In this document: in pieces, positions 24,040 through 33,000 of the stretch
How positions within the stretch are numbered: the stretch's first letter is position 1
Layout: every line of letters starts with the position of its first letter
Origin: Candidatus Nitrosopelagicus sp.
GTDB taxonomy: Archaea > Thermoproteota > Nitrososphaeria > Nitrososphaerales > Nitrosopumilaceae
DNA: 35,318 bases
Assembly (NCBI GenBank): GCA_028343435.1
Contig: JAOLYM010000006.1
Location: 1-35,318 of the forward strand
Reading direction: 5' to 3'
Translations under genes and position numbers: made by a program
The notes under the pieces: generated by a model
The model's input: only the letters and a program-made list of their open reading frames with translations
Told to the model about the DNA's origin: nothing
The model's database searches: none

Positions 24040-24309
24040 ATCGTAATCTGGTTTCCAAATTTTTACATTTGGTGGAGTTACAATGATTCTTTCTTCTCCT
24101 AATCTTGCAATGTCTGCTTCAGCATTGCGTGCAATGACATAAAGCTCTTCTACAACCTTACGTAATTTTTCAACATCTGACTGTGCTAATGGTGTAACTC
24201 TTAAAATTAACACCATTCCTTTTTTGATATCTTCTTTAATTGAATGTAAATCACTAGGATCACGTATAGTGATTGCTTTCAAGTACGTTGTGTTTTCTTG
24301 TTTCTGCAC
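24031..24309 (-). CDS. SepF-domain cell-division protein, no membrane helix
   Basis: A 92-residue protein matching the SepF core: KAITIRDPSDL, IKEDIKKGMVLILRVTPLAQSDVEKLRKVVEEL and ADIARLGEERIIVTPP. SepF anchors FtsZ in bacteria and many archaea. The core begins at about residue 9, so the N-terminal amphipathic membrane helix of typical SepF is missing; a TAG six codons upstream of the GTG rules out an extension. The start is GTG at 24309, with a TATA-like GTTTATGAAG (minus strand) 27 nt upstream. It overlaps the fttA end by 9 nt. Confidence 0.78.
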   Translation of the reverse strand: MQKQENTTYLKAITIRDPSDLHSIKEDIKKGMVLILRVTPLAQSDVEKLRKVVEELYVIARNAEADIARLGEERIIVTPPNVKIWKPDYDLK

Positions 24310-24366
24310 AGCTTTATTCCTGATCTACACCTTCATAAACTCTTTTGATCTATTTAGCCTCAAAAA

Positions 24367-25434
24367 TTACATGACACACAAGTCTTTTGTAAATTTGTGC
24401 AAAAGAATTGGATTTTTTTGTGTTACAATTAATGAATCTTCAATTCGTACACCAAACTTTTTTGGAATGTAAATTCCCGGTTCTACAGTTATTGCCATGT
24501 TTTTTTCTAACTTTGTAGAACTTCTTGGACCAATTGTTGGTAATTCATGTACATCTAATCCAATACCATGTCCAGTTGAATGAATAAAATATTTACCATA
24601 ACCTGATTCATCAATAATTTTTCTACATGCATCGTCAATTTTTTTACAATCTATGTTTGGTTTAACAGCTTTCAGTCCAGCTTTTTGTGATTCTTTAACA
24701 ATTTCATAAACATTTTTTTCTTCAGTAGAAATTTTCCCTATTGCAAATGTCCTTGTTGCATCTGAAACATAACCTTTGTATCTTAATGTTAAATCTACAA
24801 CAATTAATTCATTTTTTTTAAATTTTCTATTAGTTACTTGTGCATGAGGTAATGCGCCATTAGGTCCACCTGCAATAATTAATGGATTTAATGTAGAACG
24901 GTATCCTGTATCAAACATTTCATTTTCTACTGCATATGACATTAAAATTGCTTGAAGTTCTGATTCTTTCTGTCCAGCTTTAATTTTCCTCTGACAAATT
25001 TCAAACATTTCATCAATTATTTTAGATGCCTTTTTTAGAATTTTAATTTCATTATCATCTTTTATCTCTCTTGATTTATTGAATGGTTCAATTGAGCTTT
25101 TTATTTTTGGAAATGATTTTTTTAATGATTGCATTACAGAATAATTTTGACAATCTGTACAGACTTTCCCTTTTACAAATTTCTTCAATGTTAACAAAGA
25201 ACTCATTCCACGATCAGATTGAATTACTGTACAATCAATTCCTTCTTCTTTTGCTCGTCCAACCTCTAATTCTGGTGCAATGATTGTAGTTTTTCCATTC
25301 TTTTCTAAAACCCCAATTGCTTCTCCCCAAAATCCGGTCATGTAAAATAGATTTTCAGGCTCTATTGCAACTATCATATCACAACCTGTAATTTCTTTAC
25401 AGTGTTTCAAAAGTCGTTTTCTTCTAACTTTCAC
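24367..25434 (-). CDS. M24 metallopeptidase, Xaa-Pro dipeptidase-like
   Basis: A 355-residue creatinase/aminopeptidase P-fold enzyme. The dinuclear metal ligands are Asp214 (VVDLTL), Asp225 (VSDATRTF), His289 (HSTGHGIG), Glu318 (TVEPGIY) and Glu332 (RIEDS). It is intracellular, with no signal peptide. It probably cleaves Xaa-Pro peptides; aminopeptidase P activity is also possible. The start is GTG at 25434. It lies apart from the CoA block by 41 nt, so readthrough is possible. Confidence 0.92.
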   Translation of the reverse strand: MKVRRKRLLKHCKEITGCDMIVAIEPENLFYMTGFWGEAIGVLEKNGKTTIIAPELEVGRAKEEGIDCTVIQSDRGMSSLLTLKKFVKGKVCTDCQNYSVMQSLKKSFPKIKSSIEPFNKSREIKDDNEIKILKKASKIIDEMFEICQRKIKAGQKESELQAILMSYAVENEMFDTGYRSTLNPLIIAGGPNGALPHAQVTNRKFKKNELIVVDLTLRYKGYVSDATRTFAIGKISTEEKNVYEIVKESQKAGLKAVKPNIDCKKIDDACRKIIDESGYGKYFIHSTGHGIGLDVHELPTIGPRSSTKLEKNMAITVEPGIYIPKKFGVRIEDSLIVTQKNPILLHKFTKDLCVM

Positions 25435-25475
25435 ACTCTAAATTCATTGTTAATCTGAATTTATGTTTGATGTCA

Positions 25476-26318
25476 CTATTTTTTTGCTGTCAAGACTAGA
25501 ACTTCCCATGGAAATACAATCTTTCCATCTTTTTTAGTATATTCTATGGTCTTATCTTTAATCATCTCTCTTAGATTATCTTTTTGAAATTTTGTTAGAG
25601 AATCAAATTTTTCTTTTAGAGGTTTTGATAGATGTTTTTTATAATTATTCCAATACTCTGAAAATGTACCTGGACTGTATTTGAAAACAAACCTCTTGAC
25701 TATAATTTTACTAAATCCTGCTTTTTTTATCGTCTTTGCAAAGGTTTCTTTTGTTCCAAATCTATCCATCTCTGGATATTTTGGTAAGTAATCTGGAATG
25801 AATTTCTTTACTGATTCTAAAATACAATCAAAGTATGGAACATTGTATTTTCCATGAACGGCAAGTGTAATTGTTCCATTTTTCTTCAAAAACTTTTTCA
25901 TATTTTTTAATACTTTCTGTTCATTAGGAAAAAAGAATAATGCATATTGACATGTAATTGCATCTAATTTTATATTAAATTGAATTTTTTCAGCATCTGC
26001 TCTAATGAAATGTAGGTTTTCAGTATTACCTGTCCATCTTTTTGCTATTTTAATTGCAGATTCTGATGAATCTATTGCATAAATTTCACCTTTACTTCCA
26101 ACTTTTCTGATTAGTTTCTTTGTAACAAGCCCTGTACCACATGCAAGATCTAAAACTTTATCATTCTTTTTTATTTTAGACAACTCTAACAGTTTCTTTG
26201 TAACACCAAATGGCCCAACTTCATTTTTTGCCCATCTCTTATGATAAAATGGTGCAACCTCATTCCAAACTGAAATTGTACGTTGTTTGTATTTTACACC
26301 TTTAGAATCTTTTTTCAA
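25476..26318 (-). CDS. SAM-dependent methyltransferase, UbiE-like
   Basis: A 280-residue class I methyltransferase. Motif I is VLDLACGTG (55-63), with a following acidic strand (IYAIDSSESAI) and a DAITCQYALFFFPNE motif IV region. UbiE/COQ5-like enzymes methylate quinones and other small molecules; the acceptor is unknown. Its TTG start lies inside the end of coaBC (17-nt overlap), so it is last in the CoA transcript, though a direct role in CoA is not implied by family. Confidence 0.85.
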   Translation of the reverse strand: MKKDSKGVKYKQRTISVWNEVAPFYHKRWAKNEVGPFGVTKKLLELSKIKKNDKVLDLACGTGLVTKKLIRKVGSKGEIYAIDSSESAIKIAKRWTGNTENLHFIRADAEKIQFNIKLDAITCQYALFFFPNEQKVLKNMKKFLKKNGTITLAVHGKYNVPYFDCILESVKKFIPDYLPKYPEMDRFGTKETFAKTIKKAGFSKIIVKRFVFKYSPGTFSEYWNNYKKHLSKPLKEKFDSLTKFQKDNLREMIKDKTIEYTKKDGKIVFPWEVLVLTAKK

Positions 26319-27537
26319 TATTTTTACAAATTATTTTAGAAAGTCTCTCTTTTTTAGTTCTTGGAATATTTGTTATTTTTTCAGAATCTATAATTATAAT
26401 TTCATTATAACTTGAATCTTTGTTATACTTTTGGCCAATATCATTTGCGATTATCATGTCTGCATTTGATTCTTTTAATTTCTTTTTTGCACGATTAACT
26501 AATTCCTTTTTAGAAATATTAGTTTCAGCCTTGAAACCAATGAGAAAAATTCTTTTTTGCTTCTTTTTTATCACATCAATAATCTTTGGTGCTTTTACAA
26601 GTTTTACATTAATTTCCTTTTTATCACTTTTTATTTTATTTGAGATTGTATTTTTGACTACATAGTCTGATGCAGCTGCAGCCATTATTGCAATATCAAA
26701 TTTTTTCTTCAAACATTCTTTGATTGCTTTATTCATTTCTTCTACGGAATTTACTCGAATTACTTTCGCACCTTTTGGTGGTTCACTTGTTCCTGGACCA
26801 TATACCAAGGTAACTTTTGCTCCTGCTGAAATTAATTCCGAAGCTAATAGCGTTCCTGTTTTTCCAGAACTTTGATTTGTTATTACACGAACCGAGTCTA
26901 TTTTTTCTATAGTTGGACCTGCAGTCATCAAAACTTTCTTTCCACGTAATTTTTCTGAACCTCCAAATTTTTTCAAAACAAATGATAGCATATCTTCTGG
27001 TTCTGGTGCTTTTGCCTTTCCTTCAATCATTTGTGGAGATACAAAATCTATCTTCTTTTTTAGAAAGTCCATATTTTTCTTGACAGCAGCATTTTCATAC
27101 ATTGAACGATGCATTGCAAGACCCATGATTATTGGAATTCTTGAACCAAATGCAACGGTAAGAACTGTAGATATTGGCGTATCATCTATACCTGTTGCTA
27201 ATTTTCCTAAGGTATTTGCAGTTGAAGGATATACGATTAGTAAATCAGATCTTTTGTAATCTGCTAATTCAATATGTTCCATATCTCCAGTTAATTTTGT
27301 AATTACATTATTTCCTGTAGCCCATTTCATATAGTCTGGTTTGATTAATTTTGTACTGGCATTTGACATTACACATTTGACATTTGCCCCATGTCGCATT
27401 AGTAATCTAGCAAGTTCAATTGACTTGTATGCAGCAACTGAACCTGCAATACAAAGAACAATATTTTTTCCAGTAAGTTCAGTACCATGACTTTCTACAA
27501 TGTCAAGTGATGGATGTGGTAATTCTTTCTTAGACAC
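26302..27537 (-). CDS. coaBC: Phosphopantothenoylcysteine decarboxylase / phosphopantothenate-cysteine ligase
   Basis: A 411-residue bifunctional flavoprotein. The N-terminal CoaC part has CIAGSVAAYKSIEL, VYPSTANTLGKLATG and a GLAMHRSMYE segment at the Met/His active site. The C-terminal CoaB part has LMTAGPTIEKID and NQSSGKTGTL (about 222-231). It turns 4'-phosphopantothenate and cysteine into 4'-phosphopantetheine in the archaeal CoA pathway. The start is GTG at 27537, inside the end of panB (8-nt overlap). Confidence 0.94.
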   Translation of the reverse strand: MSKKELPHPSLDIVESHGTELTGKNIVLCIAGSVAAYKSIELARLLMRHGANVKCVMSNASTKLIKPDYMKWATGNNVITKLTGDMEHIELADYKRSDLLIVYPSTANTLGKLATGIDDTPISTVLTVAFGSRIPIIMGLAMHRSMYENAAVKKNMDFLKKKIDFVSPQMIEGKAKAPEPEDMLSFVLKKFGGSEKLRGKKVLMTAGPTIEKIDSVRVITNQSSGKTGTLLASELISAGAKVTLVYGPGTSEPPKGAKVIRVNSVEEMNKAIKECLKKKFDIAIMAAAASDYVVKNTISNKIKSDKKEINVKLVKAPKIIDVIKKKQKRIFLIGFKAETNISKKELVNRAKKKLKESNADMIIANDIGQKYNKDSSYNEIIIIDSEKITNIPRTKKERLSKIICKNIEKRF

Positions 27538-28345
27538 TTTCTTTCTCCAACTTTTCTAACTCGTCTTTTTCCATAGAAAATGTATGTTCTTCTCCAGGAA
27601 ATTTCTCTTCTTTTACATCTTTTACGTATGAACTAACTGCATTTCTAATTTCTTCTGATAAATTCAAATATCTCTTAGCAAATTTTGGCTTTATTTTCTC
27701 AAACATTCCTAGCATATCGTGAATAACTAATACTTGACCGTCACAATCCTTGCCTGAACCAATTCCTATGGTTGGAACTTTGACATCTTTTGTAATAATT
27801 TTTGTAACATCATTTGTGACCATCTCTAAAACAATACTAAATACTCCTGATTGTTCTAAAATTTTGGCATCTTCTATCAATCTAACTCCATCTTCACTTT
27901 TTTTTGCTTGAACAGAATATTTTTCTGCAGTTTGTGGAAGTAATCCAAGATGTCCCATTACCGGAATACCTGAATCCTTTACCGCTCTAATAATATCTGC
28001 AACCTCTTTTCCACCTTCTAATTTTACTGCATGTGCTCCTGCTAGTACCAATCTTTTTGAATTAGTTATAGCTGAATCTTCATTTTCATAAGAATTAATT
28101 GGAAGATCTGTAACAATTAATGAATTAGTTTTTGCATTTTTTACGGCAGTTGTAAAACGCACCATATCATCCATTGTCACATCTTTTGTGCTATCGTATC
28201 CTAACATCACCATTCCAGCACTATCTCCGACTAGAATTACATCTGCTTTATCACACAGCGTAGTCATAGTTGAGTCATATCCGGTTAATACAGTAATTTT
28301 TTCTTTTGACTTCATTTGGATTATGTCATTTACAGTTTTAGACAT
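27530..28345 (-). CDS. panB: 3-methyl-2-oxobutanoate hydroxymethyltransferase (ketopantoate formation)
   Basis: A 271-residue TIM-barrel enzyme. LTGYDSTMTTL, VGDSAGMVMLGYDSTKDVTMDDM (with Asp residues at the metal site) and VKLEGGKEV, then MGHLGLLPQ, are PanB signatures. It uses methylene-tetrahydropterin to make ketopantoate. Thaumarchaea presumably reduce that to pantoate elsewhere; no reductase gene is seen in this block. The gene overlaps pps upstream by 8 nt. Confidence 0.94.
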   Translation of the reverse strand: MSKTVNDIIQMKSKEKITVLTGYDSTMTTLCDKADVILVGDSAGMVMLGYDSTKDVTMDDMVRFTTAVKNAKTNSLIVTDLPINSYENEDSAITNSKRLVLAGAHAVKLEGGKEVADIIRAVKDSGIPVMGHLGLLPQTAEKYSVQAKKSEDGVRLIEDAKILEQSGVFSIVLEMVTNDVTKIITKDVKVPTIGIGSGKDCDGQVLVIHDMLGMFEKIKPKFAKRYLNLSEEIRNAVSSYVKDVKEEKFPGEEHTFSMEKDELEKLEKESV

Positions 28346-29075
28346 TTTTTGCTCTCCGTTTTAGATTTTTTTGAATCTCTAAAATTGTAATTTTTAGATT
28401 TTTCTTGTTATCAAATGAAATTTGTTTTTTTGATTGTTTTTTTGATTCAGAAATAAGTAATTTCATTGCACGCGTTACATTATCTACAATTGTCACATCT
28501 GCAGTTTGTGCAGTTCTTGAAAGTGGATTTAGATCAAATGTGATAATCTTCTTTTTTGCCTTTTTTAGAGCAATAGTTCTATCTCCATCTTCTAATGGAA
28601 CTAAGACCACATCTGCAGAAAATATCCCATTTTTGTCAACAATTCTCCTAGCACTATCTATTCCCTTTAGTTTAGTAGATTGTTTTTTATTCATTCCTAA
28701 AATTTCTTTTGCACCAGATTTTTTCAAAATATTTGAAATTGCTTTTTTTCGTTTTTCACTTGAATAAAATAAATTTACTTCTATCTTTGAGTTTGTTATT
28801 TTTGCTAACTGAATAATTTCTTTTGGACAAAGTGCAACAAAATTTCCATTAACTGAAATTACTGAATTTTCTGCCTGATTTAGCATAATTGATGCAGCTT
28901 TAATTGCATCTTTTGCAGATTTTGTTGTTTTCTCACCTATCAGATAATCAAAAGCCTCTCCTCTGCCATGAGCTAATAGTCCTTCTTTTGCAACTAAGTT
29001 ATTATCGAAACCACTAACTAATTTTTCTCTAATTTGAAGAGACAAATATCGGGGATGAGACTTTGGAATGTTCAT
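28338..29075 (-). CDS. pps: 4-phosphopantoate--beta-alanine ligase (archaeal phosphopantothenate synthetase)
   Basis: About 245 residues from the ATG at 29075 (MNIPKSHPRY); the frame is open to 29117 but that would overlap pok. IPKSHPRYLSLQIREKL, LAHGRGEAFDYLIGE and AKEILGM are characteristic of the archaeal phosphopantothenate synthetase (PF02006), which couples phosphopantoate to beta-alanine with ATP. It starts 13 nt after the pok stop. It replaces the bacterial PanC step, together with pantoate kinase. Confidence 0.92.
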   Translation of the reverse strand: MNIPKSHPRYLSLQIREKLVSGFDNNLVAKEGLLAHGRGEAFDYLIGEKTTKSAKDAIKAASIMLNQAENSVISVNGNFVALCPKEIIQLAKITNSKIEVNLFYSSEKRKKAISNILKKSGAKEILGMNKKQSTKLKGIDSARRIVDKNGIFSADVVLVPLEDGDRTIALKKAKKKIITFDLNPLSRTAQTADVTIVDNVTRAMKLLISESKKQSKKQISFDNKKNLKITILEIQKNLKRRAKNV

Positions 29076-29088
29076 GTACATCAAAAAA

Positions 29089-29982
29089 TTATTGTAATCT
29101 AGCACCAGAATTATCAATCTTTGATGTAATTATTAATCCATCGTCAAATTGCTTCAAAATTTCTTTCACTCTATTTTTTTCATCTTTTGTTACTAGTGAA
29201 AATACTGTTTCACCAAATAATGCTACGCCACATTTTATTCCATTTTTATGCAAAAGATTGATAACTTGATTCATTTTTGGCGTTATTACATTTACATATT
29301 TTGCAAATTTCACTGACATGTCTTGAAACTCTTCTGTATCATTACTTTCAATAAGTTTTTTCACCATTTTTCCTCCTAGTCCATTAATTGATGAAATTTT
29401 TTCTTTGAGAAATTTTTTTGTTGAAATTGGATTAAAACAAATTATAATCACGTCACGTTTTTCTTTTGAATAAATTCTTTTTACTTGGCCAACTCCCGGC
29501 GCACCTGGTTTTACTCTAACCTCAAATCCTCCGTGGTAAGATGCTAAAACATCTCCTAATCCTGTTCTACATTCTATCTCAATGTCATGTGCTATTTGTG
29601 CTACCTGAATTTTTGTTAATTTACAATCTAATGCATCATTTAATGCAATAGATAGTGATAGTGCAACTGCAGCACTACAACCAAACCCATAACCAACTGG
29701 AACATCAATATTATGTGTAACATCGATGAATTTTCCTTTTACACTAAATTTACTTAGAACTAATTCTGATACTCGCATATCTCCTGATTCAAAACCATTT
29801 ACCTTTATTGCAAAATCTGAAATGTCATGTTTTGTTCTCTCTCTTACAGTAACTGTTGTTTTAACACCTTTCTGTATAGAAAATCCTGCACCTAAAGATC
29901 CAAGTTGTTTAGAATCTTCTTTATCTAATTCTGCCTTGAAAAAACCCGTGATATGTGCAGGACAAAATGCTGTTGCCATCAT
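29089..29982 (-). CDS. pok: Pantoate kinase (GHMP family)
   Basis: About 297 residues from the ATG at 29982 (MMATAFCPAHITGFF); an in-frame ATG at 29997 overlaps the gene upstream. PVGYGFGCSAAVALSLSIALN (about residues 93-113 of this frame) is the GHMP ATP loop, and ECRTGLGDVLASYHGGFEVR the archaeal pantoate-kinase motif. It phosphorylates pantoate before beta-alanine is added. A TATA-like TATTAATATTT at 30004-30014 is about 27 nt upstream and lies inside the last codons of the preceding gene, giving the CoA genes a possible own promoter. Confidence 0.92.
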   Translation of the reverse strand: MMATAFCPAHITGFFKAELDKEDSKQLGSLGAGFSIQKGVKTTVTVRERTKHDISDFAIKVNGFESGDMRVSELVLSKFSVKGKFIDVTHNIDVPVGYGFGCSAAVALSLSIALNDALDCKLTKIQVAQIAHDIEIECRTGLGDVLASYHGGFEVRVKPGAPGVGQVKRIYSKEKRDVIIICFNPISTKKFLKEKISSINGLGGKMVKKLIESNDTEEFQDMSVKFAKYVNVITPKMNQVINLLHKNGIKCGVALFGETVFSLVTKDEKNRVKEILKQFDDGLIITSKIDNSGARLQ

Positions 29983-29984
29983 GA

Positions 29985-30998
29985 TCAAATTTGACATATT
30001 TGGAAAATATTAATACTTGGCTTTAATGTAACAAATCCAAATAATCCATCACTATTTCCTTCATTAAGAATTTCACCAATTACTGTTTGTTTTCCAGATA
30101 AATCAATTACTTTGACACCATAAATTGATGGGTCAACTAAGCCATTAATGTAAAAGTCAGTTACTCTGGTAACAGTTTCTAATTCACCATGAGCATCATA
30201 ATATGAAATTGTCATAGGAAGATGTAATGGTTCATTTTTGATTGTTTCAGGAACAAATACTTTCAATGAAAATGTCACAGAAGATTGTGGTTTTATTGTT
30301 CCAACATCCCAATGTGTTTGATCAAAAATTACATTTTCCAGATTAGTAACAGAAGATGAAGTAGATGCAACAGAAGTTTGATCATTTTGCAGAACAATAT
30401 CTACATTGTTTAATGGTGCACTACCAGCATTTGAAATCTCAATTATTACATTATTGTTTATGATAGAAGTGAGAGGACCAGATATTGGTCTTAAGTTAAC
30501 TATACTATCGCCAGTAAGTTTGAATGTAAAAGGGAAATTCTCACTTCTTTCACCAGATTCTCTTAATCTTGAAAATGTAAGGTCAACGGTTCCAGAATAA
30601 TCTTTGATAGGTGCTAGTTCAGAAACATCAACAAAGAATGTTAGAGCAAATGTATTACCTGCAGATGCTTTTTGATCATTGTCAGCCATCATAGCTACAC
30701 CTCTTCCACTTGGAGATTGATATGCTGCAGGAAGAGAAAGTTTTCCTTTTATTCCGGTAATATCTTGTGTTCCTACATTACTCATTACTACAGTAAATGG
30801 AACATTTTTGTCGCCAGGTGCAACTTCAATTTTATTTCCTTCAGTTCCAAAATACGCATCCAAAAATTTTACACTAATTACAAAGTCTCTTAACACACCT
30901 AGAGGCGCATCAGCTGGTCCAAGTCTTTCTCCAAATGATAATGGAGTAAGTGAGCTTACCATTAAAAATGCTAGAAAAACTATAACGAATTTGTTCAT
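29985..30998 (-). CDS. Exported beta-domain protein of the ABC system, possibly truncated
   Basis: A 337-residue preprotein. A signal peptide occupies about 1-23 (MNKFVIVFLAFLMVSSLTP). The mature part has repeated adhesion-type/CARDB-like beta domains (VVMSNVGTQDITGIKGKL, VIIEISNAGSAPLNNVDIVL, VIGEILNEGNSDGLFG). It lacks a C-terminal anchor and ends abruptly in KPSINIFQICQI, in the middle of what looks like another strand unit. It lies between the ABC ATPase and pok, overlapping the ATPase gene by 4 nt. A surface or substrate-facing role with the ABC permease is inferred from context only. Confidence 0.7.
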   Translation of the reverse strand: MNKFVIVFLAFLMVSSLTPLSFGERLGPADAPLGVLRDFVISVKFLDAYFGTEGNKIEVAPGDKNVPFTVVMSNVGTQDITGIKGKLSLPAAYQSPSGRGVAMMADNDQKASAGNTFALTFFVDVSELAPIKDYSGTVDLTFSRLRESGERSENFPFTFKLTGDSIVNLRPISGPLTSIINNNVIIEISNAGSAPLNNVDIVLQNDQTSVASTSSSVTNLENVIFDQTHWDVGTIKPQSSVTFSLKVFVPETIKNEPLHLPMTISYYDAHGELETVTRVTDFYINGLVDPSIYGVKVIDLSGKQTVIGEILNEGNSDGLFGFVTLKPSINIFQICQI

Positions 30999-31696
30999 AC
31001 CGTAATCTCCATTGTGTTTTCTTCTTCAAACGATTTACCATCTTTAATTGTAATTATTCGGTCAACATCTGGGAATTGATGTTTATCGTGTGTAACAATA
31101 ATGAATGTTTGATTTAATTCCTTAGCCATTGTTTTTGCTAGTTTGACAACTTTTCCTGCAGTAACTGAATCTAGATTTCCTGTTGGTTCATCAGCTAAAA
31201 CCACAGTTGGGCGATTAACCAATCCTCTGGCAATTGCGGCTCTTTGTGCTTGGCCACCAGAAATTTTGTTAGAACGTTTGTTAATTTGATCCTCTAATCC
31301 AACTTTAATCAATAAATCAGTTGCATTTTGGCGTATATCCTCAGAGCTTCCTTGAATTTGCTGTGGCAACATTACATTTTCTAAGACTGTTAAATCTGGT
31401 AACAAATTTGCGAATTGGAAAACAAATCCTAGTTTTTCATTTCTATATTGTGAGACTTGTCCATCTTTTAGAGTAGTAGTTTCTTTTCCATCTAAGATTA
31501 CTTTTCCTAATGTTGGTTTATCTAATAATCCAATCATGTTTAGTAAGGTAGATTTTCCAGAACCTGAACTACCAACAATAAGAACAAATTCACCACGTTT
31601 GATTTTAAATGAGACATCATCTAATGCCTTTACTTGTGTATCACCTTCTCCAAAAATTCTTGAAACATTTTGCAGCTCTAAGACAATATCAGACAT
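30995..31696 (-). CDS. ABC transporter ATP-binding protein, MacB/LolD-like
   Basis: A 233-residue ATPase. Walker A is GSSGSGKST (42-50), the signature is ISGGQAQR, Walker B is VVLADEPTGNLDS, and the H-loop is VTHDK. This combination, followed by an FtsX permease, is the MacB/LolD type (energises lipoprotein or antimicrobial-peptide export rather than uptake). It overlaps the permease upstream by 8 nt and the exported protein by 4 nt. Confidence 0.94.
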   Translation of the reverse strand: MSDIVLELQNVSRIFGEGDTQVKALDDVSFKIKRGEFVLIVGSSGSGKSTLLNMIGLLDKPTLGKVILDGKETTTLKDGQVSQYRNEKLGFVFQFANLLPDLTVLENVMLPQQIQGSSEDIRQNATDLLIKVGLEDQINKRSNKISGGQAQRAAIARGLVNRPTVVLADEPTGNLDSVTAGKVVKLAKTMAKELNQTFIIVTHDKHQFPDVDRIITIKDGKSFEEENTMEITV

Positions 31697-32885
31697 TTCT
31701 CATCGCCTCCACTGGTTGTAGTTTAGTCGCTCTATAAGAGGGATATATTGCTGCAAGAATTGCTAAAAAGAAAGCCAAGAGTGCGGTTTCTGCAATTTTT
31801 GACCAATTATAGTTTACCTCAAGTGCTAAACTTCCTTGGAATTGCATATTGGTTTCTTTTGCATATGTTGTATATGCTAGACCAATTCCGGTTCCAGCAC
31901 CTGCACCAATTGCACCAATAATCATTCCCTGTAAAATAAATACCATTAAGATATCCTTTCGTTTTGCACCAATTGCTCGCATAACACCAATTTCTCTAGT
32001 CTTACTGTTTACAAGCATCATTTGTATAGTAACAATTGCAAACGCGGAAGACCCCATTCCAAAGTAACCAATTAAATTAATCATTGCAATTCCAGAACGA
32101 AATCCTTTGAGTGTTGCCTCAGCTGCCTCTTCAATTGTTTGTGCCTTTAGATCATCATTTGCATATGCAGCTAAGAACTGTTTTCTAATTTCTAGTGCAG
32201 CCGCTGGATTTTTTTCGTTTAATTTTACAAAGATTGAATTTGATTCATTAGGTCTATCAACTAAACTTCGTAGAGTATCAATATGAACAATCACGCTTGT
32301 ATCAAATCCTTGACCTCCAGCAGTTTTTGAAATTCCGGTAACAACAAATCTTTTTGAATTTTCTTCACCACCTTGATTAGTCATAATTAATTTGAGATTA
32401 TCACCGACTCTTACGCCACCTAAATCTTCTGCAACAGTTTCACCAACGACAATTGAATTTCTAGCATAAACATACTGCCCATCACTAATTGTTGTATGAA
32501 TTTTTGAAGCTTGTATATCAGATACAGGTTCTACACCAACTACGGGAACATCAAATTCTTCGTGAAATTCTCCCATGCTTCTAAATTCTATATCGGCACT
32601 GCCCGAAAGCCGGGGCGTCGCGGACTGCACGAGCGGCACTCTTTCAAACCAGTTTGTGTAAACTACATGAGATCTTTCAATAGTTGCTTCTTCTTCATGG
32701 CTTACAAAAATATCTCCAAATCTATAATCAGTCATATCACGAATTATTGCATCATAAATTCCCTGAAAAATTACAAAGTTAACATGAATTACCAAAATTC
32801 CAATTGATACAGCAAGTACCGCGCCAATCAAACTACCTCTCTTGTTTGCAAGCATTCTTGCTGCGAGATTTACTCGATAATCCAT
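31689..32885 (-). CDS. FtsX/MacB-like ABC transporter permease
   Basis: About 398 residues from the ATG at 32885 (MDYRVNLAARMLANKRGS). One N-terminal helix (about 15-40) is followed by a large external domain (to about 265) and three C-terminal helices with the REIGVMRAIGAKR motif, the normal FtsX/MacB plan. A frame open to 32987 adds 34 residues, but a TATA box at 32907-32915 lies inside it. A 47-nt GC-rich patch at 32594-32640 sits in the external domain without breaking the frame. It heads the operon. Confidence 0.9.
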   Translation of the reverse strand: MDYRVNLAARMLANKRGSLIGAVLAVSIGILVIHVNFVIFQGIYDAIIRDMTDYRFGDIFVSHEEEATIERSHVVYTNWFERVPLVQSATPRLSGSADIEFRSMGEFHEEFDVPVVGVEPVSDIQASKIHTTISDGQYVYARNSIVVGETVAEDLGGVRVGDNLKLIMTNQGGEENSKRFVVTGISKTAGGQGFDTSVIVHIDTLRSLVDRPNESNSIFVKLNEKNPAAALEIRKQFLAAYANDDLKAQTIEEAAEATLKGFRSGIAMINLIGYFGMGSSAFAIVTIQMMLVNSKTREIGVMRAIGAKRKDILMVFILQGMIIGAIGAGAGTGIGLAYTTYAKETNMQFQGSLALEVNYNWSKIAETALLAFFLAILAAIYPSYRATKLQPVEAMRNV

Positions 32886-32906
32886 AACATGTATAGAAAT
32901 GTCGAA

Positions 32907-32915
32907 TATATAATA
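32907..32915 (-). promoter_or_regulatory. TATA box of the ABC permease operon
   Basis: Minus-strand TATTATATA is centred about 25 nt before the ATG at 32885, supporting that start. Confidence 0.6.
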
Positions 32916-33000
32916 CTGATCAAGTTTAGTACTAACATTTTGGACATAATCAAGTAGAATGGTAAGATTAATTAGATAAATATACAATTTACTTTACATA

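Noticed and set aside
32886-32987. Long start of the ABC permease
   Set aside because: The extension contains the TATA box and is not membrane-protein-like in the family position.
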